Source of the DNA: Breviolum minutum Mf 1.05b.01
Lineage: Eukaryota > Sar > Dinophyceae > Suessiales > Symbiodiniaceae
Assembly: GCA_000507305.1 (NCBI GenBank)
Contig: DF240735.1
Location: 1-64,000 of the forward strand
DNA length: 64,000 bases
Direction: 5' to 3'
The notes beneath the pieces were generated by a model. That model was not told the DNA's origin. It ran no database searches and was given only the letters and a program-made list of their open reading frames with translations. Positions 1 through 12,113 of the stretch are shown piece by piece (position 1 is the first letter of the stretch; each line of letters starts with the position of its first letter). The translations under genes and the position numbers were made by a program.

Positions 1-435
1 TCCTGCTGAATGGCCTAGAGGAAAGCGCATGCCCACTTTTACACGAATGCAAGATTCATTTTGTACCTTCTCTTTCAAATCGTTTCAACATGGTATCACC
101 AAGTGCAGTGAAGCAATTTTGAACCAAGTCATTGCTCTCAAATTGTAGGTTATGTATGCGTGTAAATATGAATTTGTAGAAATATCGATATATACATATA
201 TATAATATATGCACCAGAAAATAATCATATTGTCATACTTTCTTCTATCTATGGAAATGAGCGAATAAAATGCAATAGCTAAACAATATAATAAATAATC
301 TGTACATATGAAATGAAATACCTTACTCGAATTCCTTTTCTTTGTTTCTCGTCGTTTACCGGTGGCTTAAAAGGTGTCATTTTTAACCATTTTTAACCCC
401 TTCATGGCCACTTTGTGGAAGGCCAAGCTGCAAGA
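1..435. repeat. Dispersed duplication, copy A
   Basis: This segment matches 3520-4000 closely. Both copies carry the blocks acgaatgcaagattcatttt, ggtatcaccaagtgcagtga and gtggaaggccaagctgcaag or a near version, in the same order and strand. An AT-rich microsatellite in the middle differs in length between copies. No reading frame is conserved, so it is probably non-coding repeat DNA. The left end is cut by the window edge. Confidence 0.85.
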
Positions 436-1199
436 AGCCAACTCTTCCGGGGAGGCCTCCATAATGTTATTCTCCGCGTTCAGGTAGGGGGCGTCCTCAG
501 TGGGGTTTGGTCAGGGACTTGCCCCTGGCATGGAAGGAGAGACAAAGCCTTCAAAACACCCAACTACCAAACAGCGTCAAAAAATATCAGAAGCGAAAAG
601 TAAATATCAAATGATCTCTTTGAATCCTAAAACATCCAAATATAATCCAAGATGCGCGAACCTCAAAAAACACCGCGTTCTTTGCGGTCGTTCCAGCCAT
701 GGCTCTCTGTTCAGTCTTAGATTTTTTGGAACAGAAAAACAGCAGCAAAAATCCTGCAAGGACTGAAACCTATGGCATAGATGGCATCACCTGCTGCAGC
801 ACATAGCAATGTTTGTCGTTTCTTTGCTTGACTCGCCCTGGGAGCCGAGTTTATAGGAACAGATTGACATGGATGTGCGAGGTCACAACATGTGTGAAAG
901 AAACAGCTTGAGTAGATTCAAACTTAAGTAATTCACATTTCGCACGCATGCGCGTGCCAATTTAGTTTTGTTGGTCTAACATCTTCCAAACGTATACGAA
1001 CGCGTCAACAGCGCTAGAAGGCATGGTCAATGGTCAAATACAAGGTTAGGCTCACCAACAGTTTCCAGACCGGCTGCCAAAAGTTTCAATCTACCAGAAA
1101 AATGCTCCTGCCTGGGATTTCCAGGGAACTTCACGGCACGCAGCCGTCCATCAGCAGTCCATTAGCAGTAGATTGTGCTGAAGTTGGTTGCTGGTTGCT
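436..1199. other. No gene seen
   Basis: Only short open frames without recognisable protein character occur here. No promoter, RNA gene or mobile element could be supported. Confidence 0.5.
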
Positions 1200-1444
1200 G
1201 TGGTCCGGCTGCGGTGAACGCAATCAAGGCCTTGGCACTCAAGAAACTTGAATGAACCAGCACAGTCTGGCAAAGTGGCAAGCAACTCACTTGATTGATG
1301 CAATGGCAGCCTCTACCCCTGCTGCCCTTCCTGTCCCCCTTATGATGGCATTACCTTTCCAAAGCATGACGGCTGCGTTGATGAAAAATGTATGTTGACC
1401 ATTGAGTGCCAAGGCCTTGATTGCGTTCACCGCAGCCGGACCAC
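1200..1444. repeat. Perfect 43-bp inverted repeat
   Basis: Arms at 1200-1242 and 1402-1444 are exact reverse complements (arm 1 begins gtggtccggctgcggtgaac). They enclose a 159-bp loop. Short open frames cover both arms in different frames, but no protein is recognised. This could be a recent inverted duplication or the remains of a foldback or MITE-type element. Confidence 0.9.
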
Positions 1445-2058
1445 CTTTGTCCTGGAGGACAGCAACGCAACGTTACTGCACCAATCCTGGCCACTGTTGG
1501 TTCAAGAGAATGAGCCATGGCAACAGCCAATCACATGTGACGAGCTCTCGAAGATTCAAAAAGCAGTCAACTTTGAAAAGGCTTCAAGGTTCATTCATGA
1601 GGTTCGTAGTGAAATCCAGTGGTACTTTTTTCTGTCAATTTTCTTCAGGATGTCCTCAGGCGAAAGGCGCTTGAACCACGGTTGGTCTGCAAACAGCCTT
1701 AGCTCGTGTCAACTCCGACGGCGATTCTGCCCCGGGCATGATGTTATTGCCCAAATGCTTAGTTGACGCAGGGACATCTCACCAGCACACTCTTCCACAC
1801 TTGGATGTTGAGCTCTGGTTCATGAAAAATGCGTGCAACTGTTAGATCCACATTAAATTGAAAATGTGGAAGTTAAAATTGGCAAACAATGGCGACAAAT
1901 TAACGCTAATAATGTTCCTTGAATCATCACACTCTCATTAACTTTCTGAGTCCTTTCTCGGGATGGGATCGCCATGGATCCCCAACATTGAAGCCGAGTG
2001 ACTGTGCATAGTCCACCACGAAATCCTTCTCGGAGATGCGAATCGGGCGGCGATGTAC

Positions 2059-2289
2059 GCTGGGGCTTTGTCAAGAACAACAAAGTCTGTGGTTATCTTC
2101 GACCACACCATCACTGGCTCAAAGATTGACGTTGCTTAGGCAAGACATTCACCTACAAAGTCAAGGACTCCTTGACTTTGTAGGTGAATGTCCTGCCTAA
2201 GCAACGTGACACAGACGGAGTAAACCACGGGTTTCATGGGCAACGACCCAAATTAAGGTGTTCCAAAGCAGTGCCTGTGAACAAACCTG
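2059..2289. repeat. Tandem repeat unit 1 (274-bp period)
   Basis: This 231-bp block recurs at 2333-2563 almost without change, giving a 274-bp period with a 43-bp non-repeated spacer. Each unit holds a long hairpin (2130-2206 here). The minus strand is open across the end of the unit, but no protein family is recognised. Confidence 0.92.
2130..2206. repeat. Long hairpin in repeat unit 1
   Basis: A 77-bp near-perfect palindrome. The left arm starts cgttgcttaggcaagacatt and the right arm ends gcctaagcaacg. The arms are about 37 nt with one mismatch and almost no loop. An extruded cruciform or a stable RNA hairpin is possible. Confidence 0.9.
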
Positions 2290-2332
2290 TTTTGGCCATC
2301 TAAGCCTTTTGTGTGGCTGACACTGCGGAAAA

Positions 2333-2563
2333 GCTGGGGCTTTGTCAAGAACAACAAAGTCTGTGGTTATCTTCGACCGCACCATCACTGGCTCAAAGAT
2401 TGACGTTGCTTAGGCAAGACATTCACCTACAAAGTCAAGGACTCCTTGACTTTGTAGGTGAATGTCCTGCCTAAGCAACGTGACACAGACGGAGTAAACC
2501 ACGGGTTTCATGGGCAACGACCCAAATTAAGGTGTTCCAAAGCAGTGCCTGTGAACAAACCTG
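2333..2563. repeat. Tandem repeat unit 2 (274-bp period)
   Basis: Second copy of the 2059-2289 block, with the same internal hairpin. It stops exactly at a single N (2564), so the assembler may have broken or collapsed a longer array here. Confidence 0.92.
2404..2480. repeat. Long hairpin in repeat unit 2
   Basis: Same 77-bp palindrome as at 2130-2206, displaced by exactly 274 bp and carrying the same single arm mismatch. Confidence 0.9.
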
Positions 2564-2564
2564 N
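2564..2564. other. Single ambiguous base at repeat edge
   Basis: One N directly follows the end of repeat unit 2. The downstream sequence does not continue the repeat, so the array length here is uncertain. Confidence 0.9.
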
Positions 2565-3380
2565 TTGACACTGAGGAAATCGGACCAACACCAAAACTTC
2601 CGGCCCGGATCGGCCTTAGGGATCTGCGCCCTTCGCAATCAGGTACTTCATTGTCTCCACGTGTCCCTTGTCAGGGGCGAACACTCGAGGTGAAAGGCAG
2701 GTGAACATGGACACTGTTGCCTGCGAACCACCACAGCCCATTGCGAATCCCGTATCTGTTTGACCCTGACCTGAAGGGCCGCATAGAACAGTGCTGTTTG
2801 GCCGTTCACCTTAGCTAGTCTTAGCTTTAGTCGACTGTCGCAAAAGACGTCGCTGAAACTGCCATGGAAAAAGTAAAGCAGATAGCCCAAATACCACAAC
2901 ACGGCAGCATTCCAGCAACAAAGTCTCAAACAGAGCATCCAAAGCTGCGGTCAAGCAACATCGGCATGGTTTGAAGAGACGCCACCATCCAAGAGCATCG
3001 TACATAGCGCAAGCGCCTCTGCATCTATCCCGTTTGGCAATTTTTGTAGCGGTTTCATCAAGTCCATGGACGACCCCCATGTCACTGATTATCATGATTC
3101 GGCACAAAGACCCACTGGACATCATGACATCAGTAATAGTATTATATACATGTCATGTACTCTCCCTAAAACAAACAAAACATAGCCCCTGAAAATAGGC
3201 CTTCCCCAAACGAAAGTAGTCTTCCAACCATCAATTTTCAGGTGATATGTTAGTTTCAAGGGAAGGTAACATAATATGCAATGCTACGTTTTCATTGAAG
3301 GAATGGAAAGACCTAGCCTCAGAAAACTGACCTCTTGGACCGAGCCTGGGCGTCTTGCCCAACCGGCCTTGCCGCTGCAA

Positions 3381-3431
3381 AGCCAATGAATCAAACACTC
3401 CTATAGAATAGCAGTGTTTGATTCATTGGCT
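3381..3431. repeat. 19-bp perfect hairpin
   Basis: Arms agccaatgaatcaaacact (3381-3399) and its exact complement (3413-3431) flank a 13-nt loop. It lies about 90 bp before copy B of the 435-bp duplication. A terminator or MITE remnant is possible; neither can be shown. Confidence 0.88.
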
Positions 3432-3519
3432 CATAACCTGAGAAGCGAGGGACATGTACGCAGAGTGAAATTTATGAAGGGCACCGAGGGTTCAGGGTGT
3501 CCAGAAGTGGCCAAAAGTG

Positions 3520-4000
3520 TTCTGCTGAATGGCAATAGTCTGTAGTCTGCAAGAAGGCGGATCGCCACGAGGACACGAATGCAAGATTCATTTTGTACCT
3601 TCTCTTTCAAACCGTTTCGACATGGTATCACCAAGTGCAGTGAAGCAATTTTGAACCAAGTCATTGCTCTCAAATTATAGGTTATGTATGCGTGTAAATG
3701 TGAATTTGTAGAAATATTGAGATACACCAATATAATCATATGATATATCATACTTTCTATCTATAGAAATGGGAGAATAGAATGCAGTATCTAAACAATA
3801 TGTATATATACAGTATAGATATGTACATATGATGTATATATATACATATACATATACCGTATATATATATATATATTATACTCGACTTCAGGTTCGGATA
3901 CTGTGTGGCCTTTTCTCTGTTTCTTCTTGGTTTCCTGTGGCTTACAAGGTTTCGTCATTTTCAACCCCTTCACGGCCACTTTGCGGAAGGCCAAGCTGCA
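3520..4000. repeat. Dispersed duplication, copy B
   Basis: Matches 1-435 in the same orientation, with an expanded AT microsatellite (about 3800-3882) between the conserved blocks. Copy B keeps the shared end at the sequence ggccaagctgcaag. Confidence 0.85.
3800..3882. repeat. AT microsatellite
   Basis: Alternating ta and ata/tac steps, interrupted. Similar shorter tracts lie at about 4478-4500 and 5530-5605. Small open frames rich in Tyr and Ile over these tracts are artefacts of the repeat. Confidence 0.9.
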
Positions 4001-7000
4001 AGCTTCAGTACTGGATGTGATCCAGCAGCGGCTTGCCACAGTCTTTCGCAATTCGAACGTAGACTTCGCTCATCACTTTGGCCTTCCGATCAAAATGGAA
4101 TCAGTAGATTTTCATCTTACTTTGGAAGTGCTCCAAGGAGATAAGGCACTGACATAATTCATGATATTTCAGCGACTGCAATCTTACAATAAATTTCAAC
4201 TAGACAGTTCCTGTGAAAATTGGTGGGTCCCATTCACGGATCCATGACATTTCACCTATGGCATTGCTAGGGGCACTCTCCTCATTTACCTCCCCAAATC
4301 AACAACTAATAACTAATCATCAGCTGCAGGTATGCCAGGCCCGTTGCATAATACACTTCCTATCGACACGAAAGAAATGGAAGGTTTTTTTGTCCCGCTT
4401 TATGCTTCCAAATATCACAAGCAACAAATCAGTACAATGTTTACAAACTTTCGTTTCGTACAAAAAAACAATAATGATGTGTATATATATATATATCATA
4501 CTGTAAATACGTATGTATCAGTTTATGTATGATATCACTATGATATTGTATATATTATAATCAAAAAAAGCATCAACTTCCTAGATTTCCTAGACAAGGC
4601 TTCAAGCAGCATGAGTCACACCACTCAGCTGACCCAGCTGTCTTCTTTGTTGCCCTCGCAGCTTATGTCTCTGAGTCAATGAGCGAGTCCTTAATGACTT
4701 GGATCTGTGCAAGAAGTCCTGCTCAAACCAAGCAGAAGAAAAAACATGGCTGGAAAACAGGTTCTTGTGGGTCCCATTTCGTGTACATACCTGTACATAA
4801 ACCACCTTAGATGGTCCCACTTACATGTTTCCAATGATCAACTGCGAGAAATATACACATACAAGCAGTGCAAACCTAAATCAAAGATTTTGGTCCCAAG
4901 GAAGTTTTCCTTGATCTTCATCAAGGCAGTCCTTCCATGGACGTTTCCAACAGATCATGTCCAGTCAGCTCTCGAAGGTAGAATGCTACCTTTGAGGCGA
5001 TGGGTCACCACTGTAACTTGTTGCTAGTGGGAAAAACATGGAAAAACTTTACCAACAAAAAAAAATCTGTTTAGAATCTGAGCAACTGATTCCACATCAG
5101 AGTCTTTCAACTGTTCAAGATCTTGCTCCATATTCTCACCTTGGAAAGCCAATCAGCCGAATCTGGTGGAGTTGGAAAGCTCTCTGGTGAAAATGGTACA
5201 GCATTGATGAGCCTAGGCACGAAGAAGCTTGCGAACCGCGGTGAGCACTTTCGTGTACCATGCGCAAGCTTTCAATGCTGGAAATCTGTTGCTTCGAATT
5301 GCACGCGTCAAGGGCAGAGTTGCAAGACCTTTTGGAGTCGAAGGGAGTCCTTCCACCAAAGGGTCAACGATCTGGTCTCCAGTAACAGATCCTTTGTGTT
5401 TCACATACCTTGGCTGCCATCAAACTAATGAAAATATGTTCATATACATACATAAAGTCCAAAAGCAGCCTCTCAATCTGGTTGTTAGGGTTGCAACAAG
5501 ACTTCTAGGATTTTTTGTGGCTTCAGCATATATGAATATGTATATGTATGTATGCATATATATCATAATATATATATATATGTATATATATTGAAATATA
5601 TTGATAAATATTGCAGGTCTCTTCTCCTCACCTTGCATCCTTACATGTCCTTATCTAGGGATGCTGGTCTTGGAAGCCAAGGCACAAGAAGGGTAGTGCT
5701 TCTGCCGGGATTGACAGCACGCCCACCCTGCAAACACTAGGGGCGAGAAATCCGCACTAAACAGCTCCCTCTGTCAACGCCTTCCAGGATGCTTCAATCC
5801 ACGCTTTCCACGCAGCAATCCAAGGCCCTCATTGACACTGCCAGTGTCAAAGCGCCGGCCAGCCTGAAATTCTCAAATCCTACTCTACTGATCTGACCAT
5901 GCAAGATGCCATGTTGATGCCGCGTTTAAGCAAAAGGAAACACTGCAGCGAACCTGAAACCAATCTTTCCAGAAGCATAATGTATTTTCAAGGGGAAAGA
6001 GTTGGAGCTCGTCATGACCTTCCAGCCACAAGAAAAAAGGCGCTTCGGTGGTCCACTGGTTGCATGTGTAGCAACGACTGAGCAAGTCACAGGCTCTGAG
6101 GACATTGGTCATCCAAAAAAAGTACCGCCTTTCGATCATAGCCTCATAGGAAAACATGAAATAAATAGCCAAGACATCCGTTTCGCAGAGTCATGAAGCT
6201 TTTTGAATCATTCTTTGGTCTTCATGTGGGACCACACGTTCTCCCATTCAAAGCAGAGTGACACACTTGCACCGCGGGTGCTCCAGCAAGAAGTCCACTT
6301 GACACCGAATGCGGTCCGAGGGGTAGATGTCATCGTCATCCCAAGTGCAAATCAACTCACTTTCACTCAGGTTCACTCCCAAGTTTCGCTTGGCACCAAT
6401 CGTATGCCGCTGAGATAAGAAACCTTAATCCAGCCAAAGAAAAAACGTCAAACTTGCAAAGATGTCCAGTTGGATCTCTAAAGATTACCTGAATGAAGGA
6501 AATCCACAAGTTAGAAAAAGACCCCGCACACTCACTCAGATATCTTAAATTAAGAGTGCCTAAACTCAGAACCCTTTTCTTTAAATTCGTACCCAGAAAC
6601 GGTAGTTTATGCAATGTCGAGATGACTTTGCAAACTCTTCCACTGCTTGCTCGGAGCTTTCAGGGCTATCATCCAGAATCAGCACCTTCGCCAAGTGTTG
6701 TGTCGAGTGAACCCATCCACTTTCTTGAAAGCTTGGTAATTAACGAAAATTGAATGTCCTAAGATCCAAACATGAAAAGTGACAGCCATTGCCTCAAGTT
6801 TGCCATCATAGTCTTGAACTTCAATCTGCTGAAGAGCTTCCAAAAGCAAAGATGGCCGCTGGTAGGTGACGATCTGCACACTAACCTTTCACGAGTCTGG
6901 CATGCACCGGCTAGATTTAGGAACTTTCTATTGAAACTACTTTTCACAAAACCGGATGAGCCTTCTCCATATGAAAAAGGTGCAAGGCAGTCCAAATGCA

Positions 7001-7480
7001 CAATAGATAGTCAACCAAATACATTGCATCGCGCACTGGTTGTTAAGGGGCAGAGTCACAGGATGGCTAAGCTACGCAGATGGGCCACATTGCACAACAA
7101 CCGAACCAACCAACCCACTAAACAAACAGAGCTACCCACCAACCGAAGATAAGGGAGTATCAAGGGAACCTGTTTTTGAATATTCTCAAAAAACTACTAT
7201 GTACTATGGCTGTATGTACACACACAACCTAATCACCTGTGCAAGTACACAACAGCTGCATCTACTATCCTTCAAAATACGCAAACTCAATCCTTCGACA
7301 TGTGTAACTGGACTCCACCGCCATGGTTTTAAGAGAACTCCAATCTGTACCGAGGCTCTGATGGGAGCTCAAAGCCAGTGAAACAGCGAGCACCTGGGTT
7401 CCATGGAGATGAGCACCCAAGTGCAATGAGGATCAGGCTGGCAGGACTCACAACTTCCAGACCCTTCATACTACTCGTTG
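4001..7480. other. Intergenic, no supported gene
   Basis: Several plus-strand frames of 60-126 codons occur (for example 5229-5594 and 6772-7152), but none shows a domain or a credible exon chain. The frame at 5229-5594 has a YLG-type segment faintly like the region after the catalytic core of LINE reverse transcriptases; that is too weak to call. Confidence 0.5.
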
Positions 7481-7487
7481 TATCAAC

Positions 7488-7979
7488 ATGAATCTCCATG
7501 TGAATCTAGATTCTCAGATAATGATACAGAGGATGGTTTCAATCCTGCCCTGCGTGTTGCAACACTTCCATAGGTTTGGCCAAGACATTCCACCAAAGCA
7601 CACAAACTGGCAGCCCCAAGTGTTGCAATCCAGGCAAGCCGAGTTCTCCTTGAAGAGATTGATTCATACGTGCACATCTCGGGCTCACATTACCCCAAAG
7701 GAATTCAGAAGCCAATCTTTGGATCGCATGTTTCTCAGTTCAAAGGCTACCTGGAGCCTGCACAGCTGCGCCCTGAGTGGTTTCTGTGCAAGATCGGCCT
7801 CTGTTGTCTATTCTCATGTTGCATGTCAGATCAAGACACGACTCGAAGCACTCGGGCAAACAGCGTGGACACAAGATGGGCGCCATGCGCCTTGTCAACG
7901 CATGGGATGCTATGAAGCTTGCACGCCTGACGATGTGAGAGTGCCTACGTTGGGGGTGTCAGGTGGTGCGGCTGCGTAA
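7488..7979 (+). other. Possible plus-strand coding remnant
   Basis: Two overlapping plus frames (7488-7979 and roughly 7600-7915) have protein-like composition. The second contains VLLEEIDSYVHISGSHYPKG and FKGYLEPAQLRPEWFLC; the first takes over with KTRLEALGQTAWTQDGRHAP. A frameshift or an intron would be needed to join them. No family is recognised. It is opposite in strand to the gene cluster that follows, so it may be a decayed element or a chance pair of open frames. Confidence 0.25.
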
Positions 7980-8521
7980 ATGCAAGCAATCTTAGCCATC
8001 TATGGGCAAAAAATGTTTACGCAATTCACTAGTCTTAATATTGTTAGAATAGATATAGTCATATTTTGGAAGACCTAGAATACCTAGAATATCTTGTCTG
8101 GTACAATTACAAAGTTGCCGATTTCTATTGGACTTGGCTCCAATACGCACAAGTCCTTTTTGTCCTCGCTCTCTGGGAACGCTTTTCAGCTTCTCCGACA
8201 GCTGTTTGTGACGCTTGGCACCCGCCTTGAAACGACATTGAAACATGTGGAAGCAAATAAGCATCCTTCAAATTTTCAATTTCTGCTCTGCAATCACAGA
8301 AACGAATCTCTGGCACCTTGTCGCCAAGACGTCCCAAAGCTTCAGCTAAACCCTCATGTATGGTCACACTCTCTTGCCTTAGCTTGATTTGCTTCAAATG
8401 TCTGACTTGGTATGATAACTTCTGGCAATATATATAGATATAACGCAATCCAATTTTCCAAAGTTTAGTCACGTCTTCTGCTATTGAAGTTCTATCCAAA
8501 TACATGTCATCCAGGAACATG

Positions 8522-11500
8522 TCAGCTCAACATTTGGCCGGGAAGCAAAGTAGCAGCAGCTTTGAAGGCTTCCAGGGCCACTGCAGGATCCCCACCCTGA
8601 AGGTTTGTCAGGATGATCCCTAGAAAACATCATAGCCAAATATATTGACAATCTGATATATCACATATTCATATATGCAAGGCTGGATCAGAATGAGGAT
8701 TCCATCACAAAAATATGGGAGGAATCCTGATAGTGTTTGGCAGTCAGCATTTCGCTCCGTTCCTCTTTTCTTGGTCCCTGCCCTGCCTTCAATTGCTCTT
8801 CTCCTAATTTTGGCAAAGCCTGCACAGGGTCTTGTAGCAAAGCCTTTGCCTCTGCCATGCGCCCTTCAACAGTCAACTGTGCACCTCAGGCTTTCAGGGT
8901 CCAAAGATCATGACCGCAGAACACCCCCCAATCCGAAATCTGCAACGTCTCAGCACAAGACCTACAACGGCCAGTGCTTCTCGGTATTTGCGACCACCAG
9001 GATCCAATGCTTGCGAAGTAGGAGATGATGCCTTGCGCAAACCTGCAAATTCTTTCATCAGTGGTGTTGTTAGGTTTCAGGTGCAACCCCTCACTGCGAA
9101 CAGCACTCAAAGTGAGCCTTGCCGCAAATGATGGATGGCCCTTTCTTGTGAAACTGGCAAAGGCCAAGTGCTCTGCACAGTTTCCATCTGTTGCGCTTGC
9201 ACGTTGCTCCGTCCTGGAAGGGTGCAATCATATGTGGAGTGGAGTGTTGAGTCATCCTGCAGTTGATTGGATTTTCACAAACAACTGTTCAGTAACAGGA
9301 CCTGACTGGAAAGTATCCGGCCTCGTGTAAACACTTCCACAATGCAAGTCACAAGGCGTCTCATCCTTTGATAAAGCTCAGCACCTCCACCTTCAATGGT
9401 ATGTAGGTTCAAGTCGTCGTGATGCATCTTCACCAAATCCAGGTCTTCTTTTCTGCATGGACGACGGTGGTCAGCTTTGTTCCCTCCTGTGGATTGGAAA
9501 GACCGCCAACACTGCTGCATACCTTGCAGCCGTGTTTGTGTGGATACAAGGCTGGGAAGTGTATATGCTCCATCAGAACAGCTCGAAGCAAATCTTTCAC
9601 GCCAAGGTATTTTTGTGTTTCCAGTGGATTTTGTCAGCTTGGTTGGCTTTGCCCCGCTGCCAGAATTTAAAGAAGCGATCCTTCTGATCACTGAGCCAAG
9701 GCGCAAGTGAGTCACACTTTCTTGGCCTTGCGCTGAGCGCAAAGCATGTTCATACATCCTTGCTGCTTCTGATAGCCTACTGCTATTGCTCTTCGCTGTG
9801 GATTCCAAAAATGCACCAAAGATCACCAATGCCATGGCCCGAATATCACTTGCGTGCATGGAACACAAACGTCGAAAGTGATATTCGGCACTTTTAACAT
9901 CCGCATCTTGTAGCATCACCGCCAAATTAAGTCTAACTTTTGGAGCATCTGCCACATCATCCAACCCTTGCCTCTCTGCCAAAACGAGTGCTTTCTGGTA
10001 GTGTTGGATTGCAAACGACTTCATGCCAGCTGCTGATGTCAGCTGCCCTAGTGTTGCATGAGCATGCCAATAATCAGGATTCAAAACAATTGCCTTTTCA
10101 GCATACGACCTGGCCTCTTGCAAATTGCCTCCACTGTTCTGCAGCCTGGTTGCAAGTAAATCATACAATTTCTCATTCCGTGGATTGGCTTCCAAACCAG
10201 AACGGTAGAGCCTCTCAGCTGTCCACCAAGCTTTGCTTTGTTCCAAGCAACTTCGTGACGAGATCAGAAGTACCGCCAAGGCCAAGAAAAGGCCAACAAC
10301 TTGAAGCGGTTTCGAGGAGTGGGCCAATCCTTGTATCGCCAGCCTGGCCAAAAGAGCAGAAGAAGCGATCGATGGGATGTACATCACACGCTCAGCCACC
10401 GTGAAGCCAACGGTGAAAAGGAGGTTGGAGGCAGGAAGCATAGAGAAAACCAACCACAGGCTTGTAAGAGCCAGCCCTCGATGTAGGCGATTCTTCGAAG
10501 AGCACCCTGGTTGTCCAGATCAATAAAATGAATAGGGAAAAAAAACAGCAGTTGTCGCAATTTCCACTACAACACAAGTCGGAAGAAGAGAAATATCCAG
10601 AGCAAGTACCCACCCTAACAAAAGAAATGTATATAATAGGTAGAAGTAAAGTCGCTATAATCTACTGTATGTCACCTCAACTTGGACAAGTGGTATTGGT
10701 TTTGGGATGTTTCGAGATCCAAGCCTTGACTGATCTTCAAGAAGCCAAAGGGAAATGTGTAGATCATCCAAAAGGGCAAAGCCACACGCACATCGGCAAA
10801 GCTTGTCAGTAATGGAATTGATTGATGACTCCAATCACAGCATAGGGGCCACGGCCAAACCAATAAACGCAAATGCCTCCGAAACTCCAACAAAATGATT
10901 GGAAGAATGCTCAAAAACATCAAAGTCCAAAAACTCAACAGAACTCCCATCGTCCAAGTCACTCTAAAAGGTTTTATCCATGGTTTTCTGGTGTATGCCC
11001 CTCCGTCCCCCCTTGTCAATGCAATCAACGCAGCTGCACCTGAAGAAATAAAAGTGGAGGGTCAAGAGCCTCGTTTGCAGATCTTCTGCAAAAGCGCCCG
11101 GGTTGGCTTCTGGATGAAGGAAAGGACGAGCCTGGATCGGGACTCAAGACAGGACCAATCACTTATCCCTGTTGGCCCATTTGCGGTTTTCTTGATGAAC
11201 CAACATTGGAGACTGTTTGCAAGGAGAATTGTTGTAAGCTGAACCAACCCGCCTGCAGCCCGCCATGCAAGAGCAGTCGAAGTGTTAGCAACAGGGAAAG
11301 TAGCATCAGTGGAAGTACTGTCTTCAGTGCCGTTAAAAGTTTCCATTCGGAGTATGCCTTGCTGCACATCCAATCCATGAGCTGAAAAGATGAAATCATG
11401 GGTAGGGCTACCAGCGCAGCAGTCTCCTTACAGAACAGTGCACAGGCTGCAAGGATAAAGGACAGAGGCCACAGCAGAGGGATGTTCCACAGAATTATGC

Positions 11501-12113
11501 TGCAAATGGTCATCAGTGCAGCAAGAAGCTCAGCGCGACCCACAAGGCTTGCAACAGCTTCTACATGGACTGGGTGACACGCAAAAAGTAAACTGGCAAA
11601 GGATGACTCCGAAACTGACAGACCCAAAGATCTGAACAGAAAGACAGAGAGTCCACTGTTCAGCGCATGAAGGGCGACGTTCACTTGATGCATTCTTGTG
11701 CTCACCGCACTCAACTCCGTCCCATTGGTGTGCATCATCTGCCAACGAAAAGTCAACGTCGTGAGAGGCCGATAACTCTTGTGACTCTTCTCTGATTCTA
11801 GTGGGAAACCCCAAAAATCATGCTCAAACAGAGCAAGCCATGGCTGCGAAGAGTAGACATCTGGATTCTGCACAATTGCATACATATCATCAAAGACAAA
11901 CTCGCCATGCAAAGCATTCCTTAGTTGCAACAAAGTACACACCCTAGAAGTGATCTGATACAGTATTCAGTGAGACTGCACGTTGGAATGACTTCAGTGT
12001 TGGTCAAGGCTCATAAAAACAAGACACGCACTAGCACCAGCAATAGCTGCCATGACTGTAAGCTTTGCAAAGTTCTTCAAGGGCTCCTGTGTCCGCTTCA
12101 TCGGCTCCACCAT
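8522..12113 (-). CDS. TMTC-like protein (transmembrane and TPR O-mannosyltransferase family)
   Basis: Multi-exon gene. Exon 1 starts at ATG 12113 with a hydrophobic segment. Exon 2 (about 11944-11230) carries GEFVFDD (about 11900), SHKSYRPLTTLTFR (about 11786-11745), HPVHVEAVASLVGRAELLAA and CKE, the signature blocks of the TMTC luminal and membrane region. An exon near 11046-11140 has NPGAFA and TRLLT; one near 10810-10930 has PLCCDWSHQSIPL. The exon from about 10509 to 9720 has PASNLLFTVGFTVAERVMY followed by TPR units such as AEKAIVLNPDYWHAHATLGQ. More TPR-like exons follow, the last at about 8619-8522 (LQGGDPAVALEAFKAAA, stop 8522-8524). In animals TMTC1-4 act in the ER and transfer O-linked mannose to cadherin-type proteins; the same role here is inferred. 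The exon structure between 9700 and 8620 is uncertain. Confidence 0.88.

Noticed and set aside
5229..5594. Second reverse transcriptase fragment
   Set aside because: Only a YLG-like segment resembles the family; no palm motif.
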